From: Paenibacillus sp. 481
Lineage (GTDB): Bacteria; Bacillota; Bacilli; Paenibacillales; Paenibacillaceae
Length of the DNA stretch: 64,000 nt
Direction: 5' to 3'
Assembly: GCF_021223605.1 (NCBI RefSeq)
Contig: NZ_CP075175.1
Coordinates: 186,001-250,000, forward strand
Shown: piece after piece, positions 42,401 through 50,538 of the stretch
Position numbering within the stretch: position 1 is the first letter of the stretch
Layout: each line of letters begins with the position of its first letter
The notes under the pieces: model-generated
The model's database searches: none
What the model saw: only the letters and a program-made list of their open reading frames with translations
What the model was told of the DNA's origin: nothing
Translations under genes and position numbers: made by a program

Positions 42401-44494
42401 CTCGGTCACCAACTGTGTCTGCGCATTCAGCGCTTGAACACTGCTTAGTAACGCGCGTCCAACCCTTTTGGAAATCGTAGCTGCCGGCAACGAATAGTCG
42501 TAGCGGTTGGTTACGTTAAGCGGGTTCGTTTCCGATACGACCAAGCCCCAATCGGCGGTATCATATTGTCGGACGGTCGTCTTCTTAGGTGCATGAAGAG
42601 CACCGTCCTGAAAGCTTTCCTCCATCCGCGTTGGGTTCGGCTTCTCTCTCTCATAGCTGTACTGGACACGCTTCGATTGGTTCGTGTTGTTTACCTTACT
42701 TACCACCTCAGTATTAAAAACCTTAGGTGGTTCATAGAAACCAGCAGGCCGTCGCTCATACGTGTGCATCGTTGACTTCAAGCCATCATCTACAGTCGTC
42801 GTTAACGTATATTTTTCGTCATACTTGGAACTGCCGTGTATTTTATACGTTAGCGCGGTCGAGTTCATCTTCGTCTGGGAGGCCGAACTGTACGACACGT
42901 GTCGGGAGGAATAATATATGCTTTGTTCCACCGCATAAGGCCCAATACTCTTTTCCCATGCACCGAGGATGCCAAATTGAGAGAGCGCTTTGGTCGGATG
43001 CTCGATAGATGTCAGTAAGATCGCTTTGTTCTGTCCATACGTTTCAAGCTTCTCGGAAGGGTGGCCTACGTAACGGTACTTCTCCATCAGATTAAACTGC
43101 AAGTTATTCCATTCTCGATATCCGTATTTCGTTGAACGACCTAGAGGGTCAATAACCTCGTCTAGCACTTCCAGTTCACGAAACTTTCCGTTTGGCCCAT
43201 CGCCGATTTTACGTTTCTTATAAATAACCTTCTTATCATCCATGCTTACTGTCACCGTATGATTGATCTTATCGTAAGCAAACCACATTTGGTTATTAAC
43301 CTTTCCGTCTTTGGAAGAACTGACAATAAACCAAAGCACCTCCTCTTCCAGAGAGGGCCCTTGATACATAAACTCGACCCAGTTGCCAAACTTGTCGTCC
43401 ATTCGAACCAACTTACCGTCTAAGCTAAAATATTGTTTGATGCCACTTTTATGATCCTTCAGGACAGAATCTGGTCTTTTACCACTTATTTTGGTGACCA
43501 ATCTCTCTTCTTCGGTTGCAGTATCAAACGTCAAGTCCTTATAAGGATAACCGAGCAACGATAGCTTATTGATCCCATGAGGATCGCCAAGGGGATAGGA
43601 GCCGACACCTGCGATGTAAATGGAACGCTCTTCATTCACTTTCCAGGCATTTCGGATATAGGAAATATCCCAGATCCACCCTTTTCCTAACGCGTGCAAT
43701 TCATCTTCAGGAGTAGGACGCGTGCTGTTGGTATCATTGGTGACGTAGATATCATCCTTCGCGCGGCTGCTGTCATACACTCTCCGAAGCGCAAATCCCA
43801 TGCCATTAGCACCGGACATGACCAAATCGGTGGCGGATACTTGCAGCGAACCGTCGATCGTCGAGATTTGCTCATTGTCCGAGCCGATGGTATAAGGCGC
43901 TTGATCGGGCTTATGCGCTCTCTGTTTGAGTGCAATTTGATCATATGGACTTGTGTTAAATAGCCCGTCCTGCAAGCTGTACACGTGGTCCGTGACAGAG
44001 TTGGCGCTTGCCTTGTCCAGAATAGGCTTAGGTTTAGGTACAGCCTTCGCCTTGGCATAGACCGCGTCCGTTACACTCTTTATTTTGTTCATATGGTTCA
44101 AGTTCGTGTTGTGTAGGGTTACTGGATCTAGTGGAAGGTTGGGGTACTGAGCTGTCATGAATTTCTCGTAGGAGTTGCCCTGCTGCTTCTTTTCTAAGCC
44201 TTGGTAAATATGATGAAGCTGGTAGCCCTTCGCCATTTCTTGAAGGACCCAATCTCGGTTGACATCGAACTGATACGTCACAGAGGTGACCGTAATCAGG
44301 TTATCCAGATCGTCTGCGTTCATCGTTTGATCGGTTGAATTCAACTTGAAAGAAGGTGGATAGACCGCCTGAGTCACAGACGACAAAGACTTCGCCGCTG
44401 TACGGCTCGCAGCCTGTCTTGCTTCTGCTGGAGCGAGCGGTAGGCTGGTCAGAACGAGTGCAATTGCGAGAATAACAGAGATATATTTTTTCAC
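39461..44494 (-). CDS. Full-length secreted RHS/YD-repeat polymorphic toxin
   Basis: About 1677 aa from the GTG at 44494 (AAGGAG 8 nt upstream; signal peptide starts MKKYISVILA). An in-frame TTG at 44545 overlaps the upstream stop but would bury the signal peptide. Order: signal peptide 1-~26; N-terminal region to ~620, shared with the gene at 1-1692; dense YD repeats ~640-1430 (YDPNGNPI, YDKLGRVI, YEYDSLSRL); core end GRFTTEDTYEG near 1440 and YVHNNPLKYTDPTGR; then a ~200-residue variable tip with a hydrophobic AISWGVIAAAASVGVIAAF segment and a C-terminal domain of unknown activity (HVTVRPRGNANQSS, SRFGVTLNDFNKGKNN). RHS shells enclose and deliver such tips to neighbouring cells. It forms an operon with the upstream 44542-45906 gene and the immunity gene downstream. 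Confidence 0.9.
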   Translation of the reverse strand: MKKYISVILAIALVLTSLPLAPAEARQAASRTAAKSLSSVTQAVYPPSFKLNSTDQTMNADDLDNLITVTSVTYQFDVNRDWVLQEMAKGYQLHHIYQGLEKKQQGNSYEKFMTAQYPNLPLDPVTLHNTNLNHMNKIKSVTDAVYAKAKAVPKPKPILDKASANSVTDHVYSLQDGLFNTSPYDQIALKQRAHKPDQAPYTIGSDNEQISTIDGSLQVSATDLVMSGANGMGFALRRVYDSSRAKDDIYVTNDTNSTRPTPEDELHALGKGWIWDISYIRNAWKVNEERSIYIAGVGSYPLGDPHGINKLSLLGYPYKDLTFDTATEEERLVTKISGKRPDSVLKDHKSGIKQYFSLDGKLVRMDDKFGNWVEFMYQGPSLEEEVLWFIVSSSKDGKVNNQMWFAYDKINHTVTVSMDDKKVIYKKRKIGDGPNGKFRELEVLDEVIDPLGRSTKYGYREWNNLQFNLMEKYRYVGHPSEKLETYGQNKAILLTSIEHPTKALSQFGILGAWEKSIGPYAVEQSIYYSSRHVSYSSASQTKMNSTALTYKIHGSSKYDEKYTLTTTVDDGLKSTMHTYERRPAGFYEPPKVFNTEVVSKVNNTNQSKRVQYSYEREKPNPTRMEESFQDGALHAPKKTTVRQYDTADWGLVVSETNPLNVTNRYDYSLPAATISKRVGRALLSSVQALNAQTQLVTEYKYDPNHGEMTQMLSKNNQGALLQQVQREYDPNGNPITVRIRGEQQDTVVKQEFSPQLGAFFPTKQTVDVKNAEGQVTTIVKEADYNRFTGDMISYTDGNRHATTSTYDKLGRVIAEKYPDNTQTTIVYNDVQNTITVTDPRGHVTEKAFDPIGNLIRETNGRGTAHHTYDTHGRLLRKGTVTGAGIDYVYDAWGRVIKETAGSQVKQYEYNDIVNTKVSIDGVGNKIRETYDVLDRVVKREELKPAGAVVLAQYTYDFVGNVVSMLDAKGNETKYEYDSLSRLTAVIDADGKKVSYTYNVAGNLVQIQYADGTVLKKKYDEIGRLIEQIDPKNLSKRFYHDANNNLVKSIDRKGQVHQFGYSNRNFLTSSTTPIPEEGVTYAYDEGGNRIAMTDATGTTRYAYFPTGELRTITYPDQTTLSYEYEARSLRTKQNVTTPTFSSSMTVNYGTMFSHPTSLQVTDRNNSALATMNYTYDKSETNLAKLSMSNGITETYTYDGLNLAHIQQHQGATPFGQYQYSYDNNRNITSKNENGTPFTFTYDKLNRIQTNSQFSETYTYDARDNRSTLTTANPPVQKGAQYSYDSRNRLTRAVIEDGNVVTYRYNGDGLMVERSQAGETTRYYYDDRKIIVAEGKVEPSGTVTITYAYAHDPKGRLLARQVASTNQMQYYVTNGHGDVTEIRDSQGTVLNTYTYDIWGKPLTASEQVPNIFRYSGEYWDSATNLQYLRSRWYDPSIGRFTTEDTYEGKANNPLSLNLYTYVHNNPLKYTDPTGRCVWDACIAEGAAISWGVIAAAASVGVIAAFVDDFLFGNEPYPVSQNHSIPKSAAQANKLADTLTAELSNASDLRDYDKRRKKTEVYLWGNNTPNNLTPRLSDIEGCSTNANCGLSMSLLKPKEGSYVVFHLQDLLLRGFEAYNDTKKHVTVRPRGNANQSSIGLLKEWTSSRFGVTLNDFNKGKNNSRYTKELQKLIIDIVKKR

Positions 44495-44541
44495 TTTACG
44501 TACTCCTTCATATGATAATGAACTCATGAACTTATTCAATT

Positions 44542-45906
44542 TCAATTTACGACTCTACGCAGCTCGATTTGATCAACAAATGCCTCGCCTGTTGCTTGTG
44601 AATCCGCGACAACGCGCACAATTATTTTTCGAGCAGTAGGCTGCGTGGTAATCGTGATCGAATTTGAACTCCACTCTCCGTATTTGTTAGCTAATACTGC
44701 GATACCGTCATAAATAACAGCATTTTTTTCGTTTAACTCGATCGTATCGACGTAAAAAGAACCTTTACTCAATCGATTTAAGAAATCAAACTTAAGTACA
44801 TATTGAGTATTGGGCGTGACCGCAATCATAGGACTCTCTGAAGTCGTACCCACCACTGCTTCCGTAGAATGAAAACGAATTTGCGATCCTTTATTAGCAA
44901 AATGAGTCCCTACCTTCATATGATTGCTCATATACCAATGTAGGTCATGCTGCTCAAAATCATGATTCGGAACGAGGTTTTTCGTCGTTAATGTTGACAT
45001 CATATTGCCCTGCGCATCATATTTCATATGCATTCTTTTGTCTAACGAAATGACATCAGTTAATTGATTGTTTTTATCATACAGCAACTGCGAGGTCATC
45101 ATAGGGGCACTCACTTGAATGGAAGTAGACAACGCCAGTCCAATCGCTACATTTCCCTTAAAAAGTTGCCAAGCTAACGGATAAATGCCTGATTGCTGTG
45201 GAGCAACAACAGGAAATTCAAATGTATAGTACTCCCCTGGCCTAATCGAAATGCCCGCCTGCGGCTTCACTCGTCCCGCTTGAAAGGAGGCTGCCGCCCC
45301 TTGACCTTGCAACGACAATTGATCCGTAGTCCATATTTCATTTGATGTGTTTTTAATTTTAATAGAGACCAATTTCTTCTCATTTACGAGCAACCCAGTT
45401 GGAAGCGTATGCGAAACAATCGGTTCCTCCGCACCTAGAACCTGTACATTCAACGTAAGCGTTTCTCCAAACCACGTAACAGCATCCTGCACCATTCTCC
45501 AATCGGTCGTATATACACCTTTCTGAGTAGGTGCTTGCATTGTAAAATGAAACGTGTAGGTTTGGCCGCTTAGGATCTTATTATCATTCGGAATCACTAT
45601 TCTCCCTTGCCACGACAGAGGATCACTGTCACCTACCGCACCAAGACGGAACCATTGCTTCTCTGTCCACTCCAGATTCCCTGTGTTTTTAACCGTTACT
45701 GACACCGGATATAACTCCCTAGCGACCATTCGATCAGGAATTGTATGCGATATGATTTGAGCTGCATGGGCGGTGTTAGCATTTTCAGAATTAACGAGTT
45801 CCGTTTGCTGCGCCTGTGTAGAATCTGCAAGCACAACGTTAGGAATCATACCTACACAAACAACCAACATAAAGCTACTTATCCATTTCATCCAAAATGT
45901 GTTCAT
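44542..45906 (-). CDS. Secreted partner with NBR1-type Ig domains, YD stub and binding module
   Basis: 454 aa. Signal peptide (residues ~8-27). First domain ~36-145 has the NBR1-like Ig pattern (VTVKNTGNLEWTEKQWFRL, GVYTTDWRMVQDAVTWFGE). A second related domain lies at ~150-255 (VSIKIKNTSNEIWTTDQL, SGIYPLAWQLF). Then comes one YD unit (LLYDKNNQLTDVISLDKRM, YDAQGNMMSTL) and a final ~140-residue carbohydrate-binding-like jelly roll (NHDFEQHDLHWYMSN, YGEWSSNSITI, AFVDQIELRRV). Its stop is 48 bp before the RHS start, so it is cotranscribed with the toxin. As with the proteins at 2002 and 4056, the YD unit suggests docking to, or exchange with, the RHS shell; this is inference. Confidence 0.78.
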   Translation of the reverse strand: MNTFWMKWISSFMLVVCVGMIPNVVLADSTQAQQTELVNSENANTAHAAQIISHTIPDRMVARELYPVSVTVKNTGNLEWTEKQWFRLGAVGDSDPLSWQGRIVIPNDNKILSGQTYTFHFTMQAPTQKGVYTTDWRMVQDAVTWFGETLTLNVQVLGAEEPIVSHTLPTGLLVNEKKLVSIKIKNTSNEIWTTDQLSLQGQGAAASFQAGRVKPQAGISIRPGEYYTFEFPVVAPQQSGIYPLAWQLFKGNVAIGLALSTSIQVSAPMMTSQLLYDKNNQLTDVISLDKRMHMKYDAQGNMMSTLTTKNLVPNHDFEQHDLHWYMSNHMKVGTHFANKGSQIRFHSTEAVVGTTSESPMIAVTPNTQYVLKFDFLNRLSKGSFYVDTIELNEKNAVIYDGIAVLANKYGEWSSNSITITTQPTARKIIVRVVADSQATGEAFVDQIELRRVVN

Positions 45907-46309
45907 TGGCTACTCTCCTCATTTTCGTTTGTTCAACTTTGATGCTAGCTCTACATCTAATTATCCTTTATTAGGTTTCAAAATGAATTCCTCCTTTTAT
46001 TAGATTTAATTAGCACTATTAAAATATATAGGAAGTTTCATTAATTCCCTAAGATATAATAAAAATGAAATTTAATCAGCGTTAGCTGATGGCAAAAAAC
46101 CGTCAAGATCCCACAGGAAAAAGGAAGTGACCTCATCATTAATTAGCAATAAAAAGGCATTATCTTGAGAGATCCCCACAAAGGAACTCCCGCTGATAAT
46201 GCCCCGTTTGAATGGTTTCATTTCACTCTAAAGTCAGAAACGTGCAATCTCAAAGGTTGACCTGTTCAACGACAGCAACATGGAACAGACCATTCGAGAT
46301 GTGTTGTGT
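45907..46309. other. Intergenic region with long inverted repeat
   Basis: No gene. GGCATTATC (46157-46165) pairs with GATAATGCC (46195-46203) around a 29-nt loop, a possible terminator or insertion-element end. The stretch GAACAGACCATTCGAGA at ~46275-46292 resembles the arm of the hairpin at 63734-63780. The promoter of the secreted-partner/RHS operon must lie near 45910-46070, where the sequence is strongly AT-rich. Confidence 0.4.
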
Positions 46310-46583
46310 ATCCATATATTTCAGTACACATACCCACCCCAATATTAAATAGGATTGTGCCATTGCAGCATTTCAGGAATCAGATGTATTCATCCGACAG
46401 CTGAATCTTAAAACGATTAGTAACCGCTCTAATTTCCCTCTTGCTCGCAGGCGGGTAAAATGTAAATCGACCAACATATAATTCACCAAAAATATTTGGC
46501 ACAAGCAAGCTCTCACTTCGTAATGTACGATGCTGTAGGCGGTTCATGATGTTGGATACGCAATATAACCGCCTCACAATCAT
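46310..46583 (-). pseudogene. Truncated SUKH-like gene
   Basis: The first 67 codons match the intact 54498-55076 protein (LLVPNIFGELYVGRFTF, KREIRAVTNRFKIQLSDEY). A TGA then interrupts, and DNA similarity continues (FLKCCNG..., ...TEIYGY) to ~46310, where it ends abruptly. A decayed duplicate in the block that precedes the receptor operon. Confidence 0.8.
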
Positions 46584-46737
46584 TTCCCATTTGGAATATT
46601 TAGTTCGCTCTCTATCCTATCCAATCGTTTGTTATATAGGAATTACACGGGTATTTGCAGGGTGTACAAAGTTGGAAGTTGAGCCGTGATGGTGGATTGT
46701 GTGTAAAATGGAAACAACCTATTCCATGCAAAATGAA

Positions 46738-47010
46738 TTATGATTGAGTTGGTAATTTTGTAAGGAGACTGTGCTTATTAGCCGTAAGCATAGTCTTTTC
46801 TCTTTCATCCTTGATCTCACTTTCTTCGAAAAATCGCTTCCAATCAAAAGTAAGGACTTGTCCTATTCGTTTTGCTACAGAAACACTTGGATCGCGCCTT
46901 CCCGTCTCAATGTTCGAGTAGGAGCTTCGGTTAATGCCTGATAGTACCGCTACTTCTTTTTGGGTTTTACATCCTCTACATAGAATGAGCCATTTGCGAT
47001 GCTTCATCAT
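46738..47010 (-). CDS. Small XRE-type HTH protein (block B)
   Basis: 90 aa. HTH: GCKTQKEVAVLSGINRSSYS, NIETGRRDPSVSVAKRIGQV. Its ATG lies inside the 3' end of the Spo0E-like gene (overlap ~35 bp), so the two are coupled. A homologous pair is at 55270-55713. It may regulate the adjacent Spo0E-like gene or the block. Confidence 0.8.
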   Translation of the reverse strand: MMKHRKWLILCRGCKTQKEVAVLSGINRSSYSNIETGRRDPSVSVAKRIGQVLTFDWKRFFEESEIKDEREKTMLTANKHSLLTKLPTQS

Positions 47011-47215
47011 TTTTCACCTCCCTTCGTAAAGAATACTTTTGAAATTCGAGGATATAACCATCAAGCTCTTGACTAAGTTGAACGACAGGCTGAGCCGTGA
47101 AGCTCTTATGTTCGTCTACCGCCTGAACAAGCTTTTCTCTTAGCTGTTGGATGTTTGCTATTTGTGGAGAATCATTACTGCCGACACAACGAATAAAGTG
47201 AGATGCAGGAATCAT
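46976..47215 (-). CDS. Spo0E-like aspartyl-phosphate phosphatase (block B)
   Basis: 79 aa. The Spo0E signature SQELDGYI lies near residues 47-54, preceded by a first helix (IQQLREKLVQAVDEHKSFTA) and followed by EFQKYS, giving the two-helix hairpin of this family. By family knowledge these dephosphorylate Spo0A~P and delay sporulation. Upstream, ~60 bp (ACGAAACTATATTTAT to GTGGGGGTGA) is conserved with the 55513-55713 copy and should be its promoter. It lies just beyond the terminator of the peptide/receptor operon. Confidence 0.82.
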   Translation of the reverse strand: MIPASHFIRCVGSNDSPQIANIQQLREKLVQAVDEHKSFTAQPVVQLSQELDGYILEFQKYSLRREVKNDEASQMAHSM

Positions 47216-47353
47216 GCGTTCACCCCCACCAATACTTTAATAATTTGTTAATTTCAATCATAAATATAGTTTCGTAGGTAATAGCAGTATGAGTGTCCAT
47301 GAAACTTTTGTTTTAAAATTGACAACCATTTGGATCAAATTCAGATTACACCC

Positions 47354-47384
47354 AACAAAAAAAGATGCCCTTTTGAGGCATCTT
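47354..47384 (-). terminator. Terminator of the receptor-peptide operon
   Basis: On the minus strand AAAGATGCC, a 7-nt loop, GGCATCTTT, then a run of T. It ends the operon 47473-49142. Confidence 0.82.
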
Positions 47385-47472
47385 TAATTTGTAAATATGT
47401 TCGCAAAAACAGTTATCATTCACCAGTAATAAAAAATTAGATTAGACATATTACTTCCATAAAAAATAATAC

Positions 47473-47583
47473 TTATCTAGGAAGTGTCCAAGGAGCATCC
47501 AACATAATATTCCCAATAATTACGACTGTTAATAACACCATACTGGGTAAAATAATCGACAACTTCGTCAAAAGTTTCCCCAT
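47473..47583 (-). CDS. Propeptide 3 of the receptor operon (36 aa)
   Basis: 36 aa, starting MGKLLTKLSIILPSMVLLT and ending NIMLDAPWTLPR. Charged start, hydrophobic export segment, short polar tail: the layout of a secreted signalling propeptide. Ribosome site AGGAAGGG. The tail motif A-P-W-x-L-P-(K/R) is shared with propeptide 1. Confidence 0.75.
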   Translation of the reverse strand: MGKLLTKLSIILPSMVLLTVVIIGNIMLDAPWTLPR

Positions 47584-47607
47584 GTCACCCAACCCTTCCT
47601 ATACGTT

Positions 47608-47715
47608 TTATTTTGGCAAAACCCACAGAGAAGTAAAGGCAATGATATCAGAGACAATCCCAATTGATAAAACTGTTACAAAAAGAATCGGCATCTTAGA
47701 CAAGAATTTTTTCAT
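47608..47715 (-). CDS. Propeptide 2 of the receptor operon (35 aa)
   Basis: 35 aa, starting MKKFLSKMPILFVTVLS, ending DIIAFTSLWVLPK. Identical to propeptide 1 over the first ~13 residues. Ribosome site AAAGGA at ~9 nt. The tail keeps W-x-L-P-K but has S-L before W. Confidence 0.78.
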   Translation of the reverse strand: MKKFLSKMPILFVTVLSIGIVSDIIAFTSLWVLPK

Positions 47716-47738
47716 GCCAACCAATCCTTTCATCAGTT

Positions 47739-47846
47739 TCATTTAGGTAATATCCAAGGAGCGGTAAAAGCAATAATATCAGTGGCTAACCCAACAGATA
47801 AAGCAACTACAAAAAGAATCGGCATCTTAGACAAGAATTTTTTCAT
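47739..47846 (-). CDS. Propeptide 1 of the receptor operon (35 aa)
   Basis: 35 aa, starting MKKFLSKMPILFVVALS, ending DIIAFTAPWILPK. It begins 15 bp after the receptor stop with its own AAAGGA ribosome site. Export-signal-like N-terminus with a short tail that could be cut to a mature peptide. Such tiny genes directly downstream of an HTH-TPR receptor are the hallmark of Gram-positive peptide signalling pairs. Confidence 0.8.
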   Translation of the reverse strand: MKKFLSKMPILFVVALSVGLATDIIAFTAPWILPK

Positions 47847-47861
47847 GCCAACCAATCCTTT

Positions 47862-49142
47862 CTAATATTTTTTGTTTATTATCTGAAAATACATTTCATT
47901 TGTTCTTCTTGCAATCTCAATACTGAAACGCGAACTATCTTCAATGATGGCCGTATTGATTAATGCTAAACTCTCAAGTGCATGATTTGTAATTCCAATT
48001 TTTAAATATTCCTTGGCACTTTTAAGATAGTAATCAAAGCTTCTGTTTGTATCTAGTCTCAAAAGCACGTTGCCCACTAATTGATAAAAACTAGCCAATC
48101 TAGCCCATTTATCAGGTGTCGTGCGAGCATCTTCAAGAGACTCTTCCATTTTCGATTCATAATTAAGTAAGGTAAGTGCAGTATCAAAATCACATTTTTG
48201 TAGATAGATGTTCATTAATTCCGAAACAACATAAACCAAATTGTATTCTGATGCGCATTCTAAATACGAGCTTAGTTGAATTAACGCAAGTTCCCCATTT
48301 CCTGTTTTCATATTCAAAATTCCTTGAAACATCCTTGAATTGTCCGCTATATAGGGGAAATTAAATTTTTTGTACTCTTCCAAGTAATGATTACTCTGTT
48401 CAAAGCGCTTAAGATTGTAAAAACAAAAAATTATATTGTTTATTGTGGCTGCCTTGTATTCATTTTTATTTGTATGTTCAATTACGTATTCACTAAACTG
48501 AATAGAATCTTCGTACAACATCAGACTATACGCATGTACTGCTAGACAATAATGTAAAACTACTCTTTCGTTGCTGTTTAGGTAATTAGCATAATTTAAA
48601 ATATTCTTGCCTGTATGATACGTACTGTTCAGCCTACTAAAATCATTTCGTTCAATCATATATACCTGATACATACCTTGTGCAATATATGGCATAATTC
48701 CATGAGCGCGGGAGTAATCAATGATGCTATTGTACAAGTCTAGTTGGATAGTAGTGTCTGTGATGGAGGCTGTCGTGGAGTACAATTGCTTAACTAATTC
48801 TAAGCTATCTTCCTTTTCATTTTCAAGGAATTTTGTTGCAATCTTGGGGGCTATTGAGGTGTTTTCTGGTGTTGTAATGGCGATTTCTAATATTCCCCGG
48901 AGTGAGTCCGATTTTTGCTGAATCTCGATGTATATTTCAACATATTCATGAAAAGGGATGTTTAGCACGGATGCAATGGCCTGAACCGTTTTAAATTCAG
49001 GTTTCTTCGTTTCGCCGTTCTCTATTTTGGATAAACTTCCTTTTGTGATGTTAATCTTGCTTTCCAATTGTGCCAATGTCATTTTATCTTTATTCCGGTA
49101 CTTCTGGATTAGTTCTCCCAAAGGTGTCGTATTACGGGGCAC
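47862..49142 (-). CDS. HTH-TPR peptide-receptor regulator (RRNPP/AloR-like)
   Basis: 426 aa from GTG. XRE HTH at residues ~8-62 (KMTLAQLESKINITKGSLSK, IENGETKKPEFKTVQAIASV). The remainder is helical repeats of TPR type (YHTGKNILNYANYLNSNER, ALIQLSSYLECASEYNLVYV, FDYYLKSAKEYLKIGITNHA). This is the PlcR/NprR/Rgg-like architecture, and the length and downstream peptides resemble the Alo systems I recall from Paenibacillus polymyxa. It probably binds the re-imported mature peptide and switches transcription. Three propeptide genes follow as one operon. The start lies 175 bp from the trailer end of CRISPR array 2. Truncated copies are at 26075-26159 and 57432-57854. Confidence 0.85.
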   Translation of the reverse strand: MPRNTTPLGELIQKYRNKDKMTLAQLESKINITKGSLSKIENGETKKPEFKTVQAIASVLNIPFHEYVEIYIEIQQKSDSLRGILEIAITTPENTSIAPKIATKFLENEKEDSLELVKQLYSTTASITDTTIQLDLYNSIIDYSRAHGIMPYIAQGMYQVYMIERNDFSRLNSTYHTGKNILNYANYLNSNERVVLHYCLAVHAYSLMLYEDSIQFSEYVIEHTNKNEYKAATINNIIFCFYNLKRFEQSNHYLEEYKKFNFPYIADNSRMFQGILNMKTGNGELALIQLSSYLECASEYNLVYVVSELMNIYLQKCDFDTALTLLNYESKMEESLEDARTTPDKWARLASFYQLVGNVLLRLDTNRSFDYYLKSAKEYLKIGITNHALESLALINTAIIEDSSRFSIEIARRTNEMYFQIINKKY

Positions 49143-49316
49143 GTTCTCACCTTCTCTCGAATAAATACCAAATTTGTATATTCACTCAATTTTACCATAG
49201 ACATTTTTTCTCGTAAATCCATATTTTGTTTCATTCCGCTACTTGAGAGGGAAAAATCCCCAGATCACAGTTGTATTGAATTTGTGGGCTTAAATTTCCT
49301 CTATGTATGATTTATT

Positions 49317-49878
49317 GTTGATAGATGATGCTTCATATGGAGAGCGACCTAAATCAATAGTGATAACAAATAAAGCACTTGCGTTTCAATCCATACTCTC
49401 ATATAGAGAGCGACCACAAACAGACCGTATCAACTACTCGCAGAAGGCGTTTCAATCCACGCTCTCACATAGAGAGCGACGTAACTTCATTAGTGTTCTC
49501 GCGACGACGATTAAGTTTCAATCCACGCTCTCACATAGAGAGCGACACCTATATACCTATGTACTTAAGTAATGGGTTGTTGTTTCAATCCACGCTCTCA
49601 TATAGAGAGCGACAATGCTGTCCCTTTGAAATCCGTAGTCATATTTTTGTTTCAATCCACGCTCTCATATAGAGAGCGACGGAAGGCGAACTTTGCTTTA
49701 AGCGAATGCGCAGTGTTTCAATCCACGCTCTCATATAGAGAGCGACATACGTTCAAAAAAAAGCCGAGGAAATTATTGATGTTTCAATCCACGCTCTCAT
49801 ATAGAGAGCGACAGTCAAACATCGTCTAGGGTTGAAAGTGATCTCAGTTTCAATCCACGCTCTCATATAGAGAGCGAC
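49317..49878 (-). CRISPR. CRISPR array 2, type I-C-like, 9 repeats
   Basis: Nine 32-bp repeats, the left-most (49317-49348) strongly degenerate at its 5' half; starts at 49317, 49383, 49449, 49515, 49582, 49649, 49715, 49781, 49847, giving 8 spacers. The right-most repeats carry CTCTCATATAGAGAG. Leader on the right (49879-50044), so transcription is leftward toward the receptor gene. Confidence 0.97.
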
Positions 49879-50044
49879 AGCGGCATTTTTAGCCCGCATC
49901 ACATAAGGCCTCGCGGCCCCAAAAGTGCGAATCTCTTTTTTATCACCAATTTTTTCACAAAAAATAGACCCAAAACGCCCGTAACCCGCGCCACTACGCT
50001 GGTGCGAATACCCCGGGGATTTCATGTGAGCTTCACATTCGCAC
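49879..50044 (-). promoter_or_regulatory. CRISPR leader 2
   Basis: Same sequence family as leader 1: AGCGGCATTTTTAGCCCGC, GGCCTCGCGGCC, AAAAGTGCGAATC, GGTGCGAATACCCC, ending CACATTCGCAC. Confidence 0.85.
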
Positions 50045-50538
50045 TTTCAGCCTATGACCCGTAAACATAATAACCTGACTCTGCATCCCCGCTCCTATAC
50101 TAATCTTACTGAGAACCCTCAAAGCATTGGACAGGCTACACTTAGTTAGACATAAAAAAGAAGGACTAGTGGAGTAGAACAAAAGCCATATAATAAGGAG
50201 CAGATCTACTACGCCAAGAGAAAGACGTACATTCACAACGGAGTTTACCAATAAAATGGTTCAATTGCACGAAAATGAAAAAAAAGAAAGCAGCTATTAT
50301 AGTCGAATATGAACGAAGTGCATCTGCCTTAGATCGATGGATTAAACAATATCAGAAATGTGCGATGTCCTGCAAATATCTAGAAGTATCTTTTATTATG
50401 AAGACACATAAGCTTGTTTCCATTCAGATGCCATTTTAGCTATTCTCGTAATAGGTCTATTAACTTTTTTTCTCCCAGTATGTTTCAATTATTGACTCTT
50501 TCAACATCATGCTTGTCTTTTGGAAAAAGCTCCTTCAT
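50045..50538. other. Non-coding stretch with possible transposase fragment
   Basis: No complete gene. The plus strand near 50350-50405 reads ISEMCDVLQISRSIFYYE, similar to the start of IS3-family OrfB proteins, but the surroundings are full of stops. It is probably an old insertion-element scrap. A short open frame on the minus strand (50033-50251) lacks a ribosome site. Confidence 0.35.

Noticed and set aside
40223-43963. Several long open frames antisense to the RHS gene
   Set aside because: They follow the codon periodicity of the RHS gene on the other strand and have no ribosome sites.
46157-46203. Inverted repeat GGCATTATC...GATAATGCC as the end of an insertion sequence
   Set aside because: No transposase sequence or matching second end was found; it may be a terminator, so it is only mentioned in the intergenic entry.
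50290-50410. IS3-family OrfB fragment
   Set aside because: Only ~18 residues look right and stops surround them; too short to annotate as an insertion sequence.
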